A model generated the notes under the pieces. It had not been told where the DNA came from, searched no databases, and worked only from the letters and a program-made list of their open reading frames with translations. The position numbers and the translations under genes were made by a program. A DNA stretch of 34,588 nucleotides. Source: Plakobranchus ocellatus. Lineage: Eukaryota > Mollusca > Gastropoda > Plakobranchidae. The stretch covers positions 7,682 to 42,269 of the forward strand of contig BLXT01002157.1 of NCBI GenBank assembly GCA_019648995.1, read 5' to 3'. Shown here piece after piece: positions 23,534-31,339 of the stretch; the first letter of the stretch is position 1, and each line of letters starts with the position of its first letter.

Positions 23534-24780
23534 AAAAACTGGTGTTGATGAATATTTCAAGACATCGAATACAAAAACAATTGCATTTGCTCGGTACATT
23601 TTCGACACTATCTCAAAGAACAATCCTCAGTTGAGGTGTAATAGAATTTCATCCAATTATTTTCTTCTCTTTTCCATCTCAAAGATTGCGGGGTTTTTTT
23701 TTATTCTCCTGCATGGGAATCGTTTTATAAACACTGAATACCACATTCCCGATAAGTTTTATTGTCTTCCAATGACTTCAGTCGCTGTCGTTTCCAAAAT
23801 GGGTAAAAAAAAAGCGAAATTCTACGAAAAATAAGCTTTATAACAATGGAATTTTCTCGCGGACTGAAGTTGTGGAAAGACATTTGAGTGACGTTATGGT
23901 GTATTTCAACTTTTATCTATTGCTATGCGAAAGAACATTTAACATTCTTTAGGATGAATCTGAGCTAAAGGCGATCAAAAGTATGACTGGCAACGATTTT
24001 TAGGCTGGATTTTACACCAAAATTGAGGTTTAACCGTGTAAATGGTTTTAAAATAAAAAATTAAAGCATTTGAATGTATAGAGACAAACGATTTTGTGCT
24101 TCGGTCATGAAGTAGCGTACAAGAGTAACATCACTGCATGGAGTAAGGCATGTGTTTACTCAGATTTTGTGGAAAAAACTTCCGTAAAAGAGGAAAAAAC
24201 CAGTAAAAATTCCCCATCGACATAAACTGATAGTGTTTCCATGGTCGCTTCTTGCGATCATGGCTTCGGACGTTATTGAATATCTTGAAGAAAACTTTTC
24301 TTCGATGAAAAGTATTTCCCGATGTATTTCAGTTTCTTTCAACGTGTCCAAGTCCGCCGTTTCAAAAATAAGAAAGAAAAATTGCGATATTTTACTCTAA
24401 AACGGCTTTCTTACGATTGAAACTATCTCGCGAGTTTGAGCTATTACTGGCCATTTAAATTTTTTAACAGTGTCTTTGGACCTTAGTCTATAAATATATA
24501 GAAGGAATTTCAACTTCCTTCTGGTTATCTTTGAGCTAAAGATAATTAAAATTGAGACTTAAAACCTGTTTTTAGTCTAGTGTTTTTGAAAAAAAACTTG
24601 CAGATTTTGTCCAAGTATATGACTTTAAAAAATAACTTTTAATTGTATGGAAAAAAGCAATTTGATGTTTTGATCATGATATTGAGTAGAAAAATAGTAT
24701 ATGGTTATGGTATTTTAGGCTTGAGTTTGCCTAGGTATTTATGAAGGTTCATCCATAAAAGAGCAACAATCAACTAAAAA
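23534..24780 (+). repeat. Last array units before the LINE insertion
   Basis: A C unit (from about 23620), an A1 unit (about 24210) and the first bases of a B unit are present. 23940-24780 matches 12640-13480 and 7330-8170. The stretch ends at AGAGCAACAATCAACTAAAAA, just where a B unit should continue with TTCCACATCGCGATG. Confidence 0.85.
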
Positions 24781-25490
24781 GAGGCCTGGGAAAGTATAGA
24801 AAAAGACGCGATGTCTTCCACTATCTCCGGGGTAAGAAATATGATATTATATGTTTACAAGATGCCCATTTTACAAAGCAACAAGAAAACAACATTCAAG
24901 CCGAATGGGGATACAAAATATTTTTCAGCTCATACTCTAGTCAATCAAGAGGTACAGCCATACTGTTCAATAATTCTTTTGAATATGAAATTCATAACAC
25001 TGTTACAGACATGAATGGTAATTTTCTGCTAATGGATTTGTCTGTAAAGAGTACAAAACTTACGCTTGGGTGCGTTTACGGTCCCAACAGAGACGAGCCT
25101 TCTTTCAATCAGATATTAGAAGAGAGAATAAAACTCATGCAAAACCAAAACCTCATTATTGTAGGAGATTGGAACTTACTGCTAGACCCCGATATGGATG
25201 GTGAAAATAACCTCCGTATTAATAATCCCAGGGCGAGGCAAGCAATGCACAAACTAATCAGTAATTTGAACTTGATAGACGTATGGAGAGATGAAAACCC
25301 AGAATAAAAAAAATACACATGGAGGCGACTCTTGTCAAAAAAATCGGTCCAGAAGGGCCGCTTGGATTTCTTCCTGATATCTGAATCTCTTCAGGCGTAT
25401 GTAGTAAAACCAAAAATAGAACTAGGATATCGTTCTGACCAGTCTTCGATAAACCTTAGCTTAAAACTCAGAAGAGTGACACGTAGTAAA
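24780..25490 (+). pseudogene. LINE ORF2 endonuclease domain (pseudogene)
   Basis: This is the target-nicking AP-like endonuclease domain of a LINE. One frame is open from 24780 and reads RGLGKYRKRRDVFHYL at its start, the block that normally follows the first Asn motif, so only the extreme N-terminus is lost. LQDAH lies at 24855-24869, YGPN at 25077-25088 and GDWN at 25164-25175. A single TAA at 25305-25307 interrupts the frame, which then continues unchanged with KYTWRR and GRLDFF (25356-25373). The final SDH motif of the family reads SDQ (Gln codon 25440-25442), so the catalytic His is replaced. The likely start ATG is absent because of the truncation. Confidence 0.88.
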
Positions 25491-25975
25491 ACATTCTGGA
25501 AATTCAATAACACACTGTTATATGATGAGCAGTTTGTCCACGATGTAAAAGAAACAATCACTGAGTTACAAAAGCAGTACGGTGTATTACCATACAATAG
25601 AGAAAACATAGATGAAATATCAAACCAAAACTTTGAATCTGTAATATCACCGGTGCTTTTTTGGGATATTTTGCTCCTGGAAATCCGCCGTAAAGCTCTG
25701 AATAGAGCAGCTCAAATAAAAAAAAGAGAGAAATAACGAAATATATACACTGGAAAAAGAGCTTCAATCTCTAACCAATTTAGATGAAGACCAGCAATCC
25801 GAAACATTCCTAGTTAAAAAAAGAACAATTAGAAAACCCCAGAAACAAGAAGATGGAAGGGATATTGATAAGAGCTAGAGCAAGATAGGAGAGGGTGAAA
25901 AGCCCAGCAAACACTTCTGCAGCCTGGAGAATAGACATTATATCTCCAAAAAAATATCGAATCTTATAAAGGAAG
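25491..25975 (+). pseudogene. LINE ORF2 linker between endonuclease and RT (pseudogene)
   Basis: This continues from the endonuclease frame with FWKFNNTLL, then a charged, probably helical linker that ends at a TAA at 25734 after an A-run. The recognisable protein then moves between frames: EIYTLEKELQSL from 25738, MEGILIRARAR from 25853, and GEKPSKHFCSLENRHYISKK from 25894. Three or four small indels, mostly in A-runs near 25720, 25825, 25885 and 25965, explain the shifts. The blocks match the normal ORF2 order in L1/Tx1-type elements. Confidence 0.8.
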
Positions 25976-26926
25976 ATGCAACTGAAACATCAAGTAATAG
26001 TAAAAGAGGTTAGATCATTCTATGCAAGACTATTTAAATCTCGCGAAGACCAAATTGAAAACGTAGATTTAGAAATAAAACTCAATATTGATACCTTTAA
26101 GTTAACCGATGAAGAGGCCATGTTAATTGAAGGAAAAATTACTTATGAAGAAGCATCAATAGTTCTTATAAACATGAAAAATTACAAAAGTCCAGGCTCA
26201 GATGGGTTCACAACTAAATTTTTCAAATATTTTTTGGCGTGACATAGGAAACTTTTTTATTAAATCAATAAATCATAGTTTTGATATTGGCCATTTATCT
26301 ATAACACAAAGAGAGGGTCTGATCACATGTATTCCAAAGCCCGGAAAATCAAAGAAACAGCTTAAAAACTGGCGGCCCATAACGCTCTTGAATATATCGT
26401 ACAAAATAGCTTCGAGTTGCATTGCACAGAGAATTAAATCATTACTGAACAAAATCATCAGTACAGACCAGACTGGTTGTCTGCCAGGACGTTTTATAGG
26501 GATAATATCAGGCTTCTATATGATGTACTGCATGAAGCTAACGAAATAAGGAAACAGGGAATAATGATACTTATAGATTTCGAAAAGGCTTTTGACTCGA
26601 CAGCATGGTCATTCATTACGAAATCTCTCAAAAGCCTTAATTTCAAAGATGATATTATAGGATGGGTAAGATTGTTTAACAATCAGGTAAAGTCTCGATG
26701 CATAGTTAACAACACGGTTTCTGACTGGTTTATATTACAAAGGGGTTGTACACAAGGTAATCCAATATCGCCTTATTTGTTCCTGATAACCAGCGAAATT
26801 CTCGCTAGCATGATCAGCCAGAACGGTCATATCAAAGGCTATACAATAAATGGAATAGAGATAAATGTATCACACTATGCTGATGACATGACAATTTTTT
26901 TTAGATGGATCAGAGGTAGCCTTTGA
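25976..26926 (+). pseudogene. LINE ORF2 reverse transcriptase domain (pseudogene)
   Basis: This is the reverse transcriptase core that would copy LINE RNA at the nicked target. Motifs in order are KSPGSDG (26189-26206), IPKPGK and NWRPITLLN, DQTGCLPGRF, IDFEKAFD with its Asp codon at 26576, GCTQGNPISPYLF near 26744, and YADD at 26876-26887. Both catalytic Asp motifs are intact. The usual GCRQGDP reads GCTQGNP here. The frame changes near 26225 (T-run) and near 26490 (one base lost), then again near 26900 in the T-run after YADD. No full-length product is possible. Confidence 0.9.
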
Positions 26927-27483
26927 GAAATGCATCGAAACACTTGGTGAATTTGAGAAATACTCATGTTTAAATATGAATCAAGACAAAACTAAAGTAA
27001 TCTGGTTCGGGTGCCCGAGGCCCCCAGAAACAATTTACCTTCCTAATTTACAGTTTGACTGGAACCCACGGTCTTAGGGACAATATTTTCAACTGATCTC
27101 GAAAGGATAACAGAACACAACTTTCAACACCATTGGGAAAAAGTTAAAATGGAATAAAAAATTGGGGCAAGAGTAAATTAACATCCTTTGGTAAAAATTG
27201 CGTTATAAAAACCATAATTATGACAAAAGTTGTTCACATCTTAACATCACTTCCTAATCCTTCAAAGGAAACTGTCAAACACATTGAATGATATGGTAAA
27301 AAAATTGTTATGGAATAACAAAAGAAGCAAAATTAAAGAAAAAATTGTAACTCAACCTTTAGAAACTGGTGGCTTGGGAATGATTGACGAAAATAACTTC
27401 ATTGCAGCACTGAAATTAACATGGTTAAGAAGATTACATCATCAAAAAACAACATGGAACGAAAAACTCGGAGCAAGAATCTG
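26927..27483 (+). pseudogene. LINE ORF2 region after RT, 3' truncated (pseudogene)
   Basis: After a frame change, the sequence reads EKCIETLGEFEKYS, NQDKTKVIWFG and LQFDWNPRS before a TAG at 27075. Further remnants include KVVHILTSLPNPSK, KKLLWNN and GGLGMIDENNFIAALKLTWL, the conserved block downstream of the RT in L1/Tx1-type ORF2. The protein match stops by about 27483, well short of the usual end, and there is no 3' UTR or poly(A). Confidence 0.82.
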
Positions 27484-27499
27484 AAAACAGAGGACTTAA

Positions 27500-27573
27500 T
27501 ACAGGGAAAAATAATAGCTGTAACTGTAAATAAAATTGGTAATTGTATTTATTCACATTTTGTAATGATGATG
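27500..27573. other. Short unassigned link between LINE and microsatellites
   Basis: About 70 bp of AT-rich sequence (around GCTGTAACTGTAAATAAAAT) that matches neither the LINE reading frames nor the array unit clearly. It may be the eroded end of the LINE. Confidence 0.4.
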
Positions 27574-27646
27574 AACTACTACTATTTCTACTACTCCTAC
27601 TTTTCCTCCTCCTCCTCCTCCTCCTCCTCCTCCTACCACTACTACA

Positions 27647-27691
<45 letters not shown>

Positions 27692-27716
27692 GCTGCTACT
27701 ACTACTACTACTACTA

Positions 27717-27770
<54 letters not shown>

Positions 27771-27771
27771 T
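27574..27771. repeat. (CTA)n / (CCT)n triplet microsatellite
   Basis: About 200 bp of CTA/TAC triplets with a (CCT)n block near 27603-27634 and a few changed triplets. It begins almost at the end of the LINE match. Open frames through it encode homopolymers and are not genes. Confidence 0.97.
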
Positions 27772-27814
27772 GACACATATATCATGCAAATCCATAGTCT
27801 CTCACTATCGTTTT

Positions 27815-27824
27815 TCTCTCTCTT

Positions 27825-27892
<68 letters not shown>
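27815..27892. repeat. (CT)n microsatellite
   Basis: Mostly alternating CT with CTGT variants near 27832-27846. Confidence 0.95.
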
Positions 27893-27894
<2 letters not shown>

Positions 27895-28088
27895 ATTTTT
27901 TCTATTCTTGGCCCTTCTCTTCCCACCCCACGCAACCTTCATTCATTCCTCTTCATTCAATCTTCATTCTCTCACTGTGCCTCCATCTCTGTTTTCCAGA
28001 CTCCTCTCCCCGCTCTCCACTCCTTCACGTGCTCTATATTACGTTCTCAAATTCGTTTTTAGTTGTGTTAACCTTCTTCCCTTGTTTA
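27893..28088. other. Spacer between microsatellites
   Basis: About 195 bp, pyrimidine-rich and unlike both the LINE and the satellite unit. I see no gene or known motif. It may be unrelated DNA brought in with the microsatellites or degenerate microsatellite. Confidence 0.4.
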
Positions 28089-28106
28089 TCTCTCTCTCTC
28101 TTTCTC

Positions 28107-28199
<93 letters not shown>

Positions 28200-28212
28200 T
28201 AATAATAATAAT
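28089..28212. repeat. (CT)n, (TA)n and (AAT)n tracts
   Basis: (CT)n at 28089-28110 runs into (TA)n at 28111-28196, with one AGTA interruption near 28161, followed by a short AATAATAAT run. Confidence 0.95.
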
Positions 28213-28217
28213 TCGCA

Positions 28218-28924
28218 TTGTTGAAAAGCGAGATGTAAATGTATTATATGTAATTCTGAAATGTCCAATGTGCGAAAATGTGCGAAACTGTGCTTGCAAG
28301 ATGTGTTTCAGTTGAAATTAACTTGCATGTTGAAGCCATGGCTGTCCAATTTAATTATGTAGAAGTGTCCACCAATCTTACTTTACTGATATAATAAAGA
28401 ATATTTAGCTTTCATGTTTTGATATCGAAGCCAAAGGCGATCAAAGTTAAGATTTTCTATCAAACTTTAGGTTAATTTTTCGACCTAAAAAGCTGATTTC
28501 ACTCCTATGAATGACTTCCTAATTTATATCACACTTAATTATAGACAAGCAAAAGTCTTTAGGTATTATCTATGAAAAACAATACAAGCTGATAAAATTG
28601 ATTGTATTGTATACATATGTTTGCTTAGCTTGTTACAAAAGAGCGTTTTTAAAAGGGAGGAAAATCACACACGAAATTTCCATTGTGATGAAGCGATGGA
28701 CTTTTAACAGGCATATTTTTTGCAAAATCTGCTTCCTCAGTTATTTAATTGTGTCAACAAAAAAAAAATCCTTATTTCCAGATGTATTACATCCACCTCC
28801 GATACGTCCAACGTTTATTATTTTTAAAAAAGGCAAGGAAAATATGGGAGTTATTACTTTTATAAAAAAAAGAGGGCTGTGTTACGATCAAAATTGCCTC
28901 TCGGCTTTGGGATATGGCTGCCCA
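28218..28924 (+). repeat. Satellite array resumed, strongly diverged
   Basis: From GTTGAAAAGCG the sequence follows a B-type unit again: GTAAATGTATTATATGTAATT, TCTGAAATGTCCAATGTG, TTGAAATTAACTTGC. It then continues with AAGCCAAAGGCGATCAAAGT, GAATGACTTCCTAATTTATA and the next unit start TTTCCATTGTGATGAAGCGA. It is more diverged than the units left of the LINE. Confidence 0.8.
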
Positions 28925-29120
28925 TGGGTGTCTATGTATGGGTGGGAGACTACTGTTTGGATTGTTGCAGAGTGGCCTATTGGTTTCCCTAATTTTTCTC
29001 CTCTCTGTCCCTGTGCATCACATGGTTTGACTTGCCTTGTTTTTTGCTTAAGTTTGTTTGCTACAGTTGGACTTATTTCATCCCACAACCACCTTTTTTC
29101 TGATCTTTGCTGTAAGACAC
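28925..29120. other. Foreign-looking replacement inside a unit
   Basis: About 195 bp, less AT-rich, occupies the place where a unit should run from its TGGCCATTTGA block to GTAAATGACTTC. It is about the expected length but I cannot align it to the unit. On either side the unit pattern is visible. Function unknown. Confidence 0.45.
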
Positions 29121-29160
29121 CCACGGTGAGCTTGTAAATGACTTCTAAATATTCAAATGT
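29121..29160 (+). repeat. Last recognisable satellite fragment
   Basis: GTAAATGACTTCTAAATATTCAAATGTGT resembles the unit end (GTAAATGACTTCAAAATAAA, then CATTCAAATGTAT). Beyond this I see no further landmarks, so this is taken as the right edge of the array. Confidence 0.5.
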
Positions 29161-29825
29161 GTTTGAAAGAAGACTTCAAAATTTCACATTCCTCTGCAAA
29201 AGATACTGATGATATCTTGCTTTTGTCTTAATTTATATGATGAAGAGTATAAAAAAATGCAACTTATTTAAATTCTTCGAATCTTGCTTGTTTTTCAATA
29301 ACACCAAAAATATCCATTTTGAATTTTTTTCCCCCAAACTAGTTTGTAAACACTTAGTTTAATCCCTTAGTTGATGTAGTAAAAAAATTAAAAAAAATAT
29401 ACTAATAAATTTGAGCTTTTAAATTTGAAATACAATAAGCGTTTCTTTAGTCTATTGCATCAAATTTTGTTAGCATAAATGGGAACTACAAGCGCAATTT
29501 AGGTGTGAAGAACTTTTCTATCACTATCGCAATGTAACGCACTTAGGCACTGAATAACGGGTGCGGAGAAAGGAGGTTCTCACTATTTTTACGCGTATAT
29601 ACAGTTTAGCACCGAAACGGCGATTGGTCCTGTTTTTGTCCTTCTCGAGTGGTCAAGCTCGGTGAGTGTTCCCCACCCTCCACCCTCTTTCCTTCTTATT
29701 TTTTCTTCGTTTTGCATTATAGTAGTCCTCTGACAGGTAGCTATGACGATGCTTCGCCATACGATTGATCAGGCTTTTAATTTTTTTTTATTTCTTTTTT
29801 TTTTATTTTAAAGTCAGGTTTTGGT

Positions 29826-29829
<4 letters not shown>
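29161..29829. other. Unassigned intergenic DNA
   Basis: AT-rich to about 29510, then more balanced. The part near 29635-29720 (CTTCTCGAGTGGTCAAGCTC onwards) faintly resembles 30160-30230 (TCTCTCGATTGGTCAGGATC onwards), so both may belong to one old dispersed repeat. No gene seen. Confidence 0.4.

Positions 29830-29894
<65 letters not shown>
29830..29894. repeat. (CT)n microsatellite
   Basis: About 60 bp of alternating CT with a few T changes at its right end. Confidence 0.97.
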
Positions 29895-29898
<4 letters not shown>

Positions 29899-30788
29899 TA
29901 CGCTTCCATTTCTTCTCTGCTGAAGCTGCTTTAGAATCTCTCATCGTTCATAGAAACCTTACTTCCCTCGTAAGGCCGATTGAGACAGGGGACTACTAGC
30001 CTCTTAAGTGAGAGACAGAGCATAGAATAGGGCACCCTTTCTCCACCTCCTGTCTTCCCTATCTTAGTTGTGTGCGATTCATGCCGCTTCAGTCTCCGCA
30101 TTAGTGTTGCAAGCAACTTAGGGGACAAAAAGCATTAGAATAGCTTAATGGTCAGTTTGAATCTCTCGATTGGTCAGGATCTGGTGTTCTTCTCTCTTTC
30201 CCTTCCTTACTTTATATTTTTTTGCCCGGACGGGTGAATGGGGATTTTAACGGCTGCGTATGGTCCAGATCTCCGTCTCTATTTCTTTTGTTTCTCTACC
30301 TCATATCGTCTTTCATTTAGCTTCCATCTGATAGGTTTGTCTTTGCTTGCCATCATTATACAAAGTTGGATCATTAATCATAACTCAATCATTTTTTGCC
30401 TACTCTGCCTCATTGACTTACATGAATAATATTATGGACGTTTGTTAATACAAAGAATGAAGAGAACTCTCAAAAAGTTCAATATTTCACTGCTTTTACG
30501 GGTTTCAAAATGTGGCTGTAAAATTACAAGAGATTCACATTTAAAACAGGCTGGCTTTTTCTTAGAAAAGGGGAAAGGAGGGGTAGGGAAGCGAAATTGT
30601 GGGGGAGATGGGGCGAGGGAAAGCGGGTGGGTGGGTTTCTTAATGGAGAGAAGCATAAGTTCGAGAACAGTCGAGAAACTTTTTTTAAGATCTTATGTTA
30701 ATACAGCCATTGTCTAGATTCGCTACCTGAATCCCAAATTAGATGTCGAGGTGAAGTAGGTATTAGAATGTTTGGGTTTCTTTGGTTT
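29895..30788. other. Unassigned intergenic DNA
   Basis: Mixed composition with a G-rich stretch near 30570-30650. No ORF with a recognisable domain, no tRNA or rRNA. A diverged partner of the 29635 region lies near 30160-30230. Confidence 0.4.
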
Positions 30789-30855
30789 CTGTATATAGCC
30801 AGTCCAAAATGAGGTGACCCCAGGCTTTCTGGCCCTCCCTCAGGCCAGGGCAGTG
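30789..30855 (-). mobile_element. SINE tail fragment (copy S2)
   Basis: On the minus strand this reads GCCCTGGCCTGAGGGAGGGC, AGAAAGCCTGGGGTCACCTC, TTTTGGACTGGCTATATAC. It matches 32110-32171 (S1) almost throughout. The promoter-bearing head seen in S1 is absent, as expected for 5'-truncated copies. Confidence 0.8.
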
Positions 30856-31022
30856 GTGGAAGAAGAGGGGTAGCGGAGAAATAGTAGGATAAAGGTAGAA
30901 AGGAAAGAGGGGAGTAATGTAGAAAAGGAGAGAAAAAAGTAAATGTCAATTACAAGAGAAAAAAAGAGTAGTATAGTAAGAAGAAGAATCGGAGGAAGGA
31001 GAAGGGAAAAAGAATATTGTCT

Positions 31023-31101
31023 GTTTATATTTAATGACTGATTGCCTATTGGTATACCCAGTCCACTATTAAGCGGTGATCTCAGGGTTTATATTTAATG
31101 A
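31023..31101 (-). mobile_element. 49-bp SINE tail with 15-bp target-site duplication (copy S3)
   Basis: 31038-31086 read on the minus strand gives CCTGAGATCACCGCTTAATA, then GTGGACTGGGTATACC, matching the 3' part of S1. It is flanked by identical 15-bp direct repeats GTTTATATTTAATGA at 31023-31037 and 31087-31101. Such repeats are the usual mark of LINE-driven insertion. This copy is truncated to its last ~49 bp. Confidence 0.8.
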
Positions 31102-31339
31102 TCTCGGTGCCCAGGTGAAGGTGGCGGGTGCGGAAACACGGAAATATGTGTATTTATTGTACATATGTGTGTGTGTGTATGTATATATATATTACTTAAC
31201 AAGATCACAAACAACTGCAAACCTATGCAACCCCCCATATTAACATCACTGATGATTAGTACGACAATACACAAGCCTTGCAATGAATTGAAATACATGT
31301 ATTGAAGAAAGTTAGATCTAATCTTTTGTTGAAAATCTG
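31102..31339. other. Unassigned DNA with a GT/TA microsatellite
   Basis: Holds ATGTGTGTGTGTGTATGTATATATATAT at about 31165-31192. The rest is unassigned and has no gene. Confidence 0.5.

Larger units (their letters stand above)
418..24780 (+). repeat. Diverged satellite-like array, ~550-590 bp units, A-B-C higher-order order
   Basis: The same landmarks recur in the same order all along this stretch: a CATCGCGATGAA-like start, TGCTCACTTCTTGCATTTTTG, CGATGAAAAGCA, TTAGCGTCTTCCGACRTGTCC, AATGCCTGCCGTTTCCAAAA, TTACGATCGAAA, CTCGCGGGTTTGAGC, ACTCTATCGATAT, GAGCTAAAGGCGATCA, GTAAATGACTTCAAAAT and CATGAAATAGAGTA. The TCCAATGYCTGYCGTTT landmark sits near 873 (A), 1438 (B), 2018 (C), 2224 (A), 2775 (A), 3366 (B), 3951 (C), 4616 (A), 4858 (B), 5444 (C), 6018 (A), 6582 (B), 7155 (C), 7729 (A), 8286 (B), 8868 (C), 9352 (A), 10086 (C), 10650 (A), 11216 (B), 11800 (C), 12355 (A), 13045 (A), 13614 (B), 14208 (C), 14555 (A), 15056 (A-like), 15670 (B), 16254 (C), 16601 (B), 17226 (C), then inverted and later copies. 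The subtypes are homologous over their length but differ by fixed blocks. All open frames inside are broken between copies, so I treat the array as non-coding. Confidence 0.93.
24780..27500 (+). mobile_element. Truncated, decayed L1/Tx1-like LINE (ORF2 fragment)
   Basis: The translation gives an ordered set of non-LTR retrotransposon ORF2 motifs: AP-like endonuclease, linker, reverse transcriptase, and the start of the region after it. Motif style (LQDAHF, GRLDFFL, IDFEKAFD, SPYLFL, YADD, GGLGMID) matches L1/Tx1-type elements of invertebrates from general knowledge of the family. The 5' end is cut inside the first endonuclease block, so no ORF1 or 5' UTR remains. The 3' end stops before the usual C-terminus, with no 3' UTR or poly(A). 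It lies within the satellite array. At least one in-frame stop and about eight frame breaks make it non-functional. The clade call is less sure than the LINE call. Confidence 0.9.

Noticed and set aside
418..24780. CENP-B box in the conserved core of the unit
   Set aside because: The core has ATCG and CGGG, but the spacing and the fixed A of the NTTCGNNNNANNCGGGN pattern are not met in the unit I checked.
418..24780. CRISPR array
   Set aside because: Repeats are too long, too diverged and without unique spacers, and the DNA is eukaryotic in character.
24780..27500. LTR retrotransposon or retrovirus-like element
   Set aside because: The AP-like endonuclease ahead of the RT and the absence of protease, RNase H, integrase and terminal repeats point to a non-LTR LINE.
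27434..27795. Poly-Ser, poly-Val and poly-Leu open frames on both strands
   Set aside because: Translations of the CTA/CCT microsatellite.
27421..28062. 213-codon open frame
   Set aside because: It runs through the end of the LINE and then the CTA and CT microsatellites, giving Tyr and Ser-Leu runs. It is an artefact of simple repeats.
28598..29137. 179-codon open frame
   Set aside because: It crosses decayed satellite and the unrelated 195-bp segment. No domain, and the first half is plainly array DNA.
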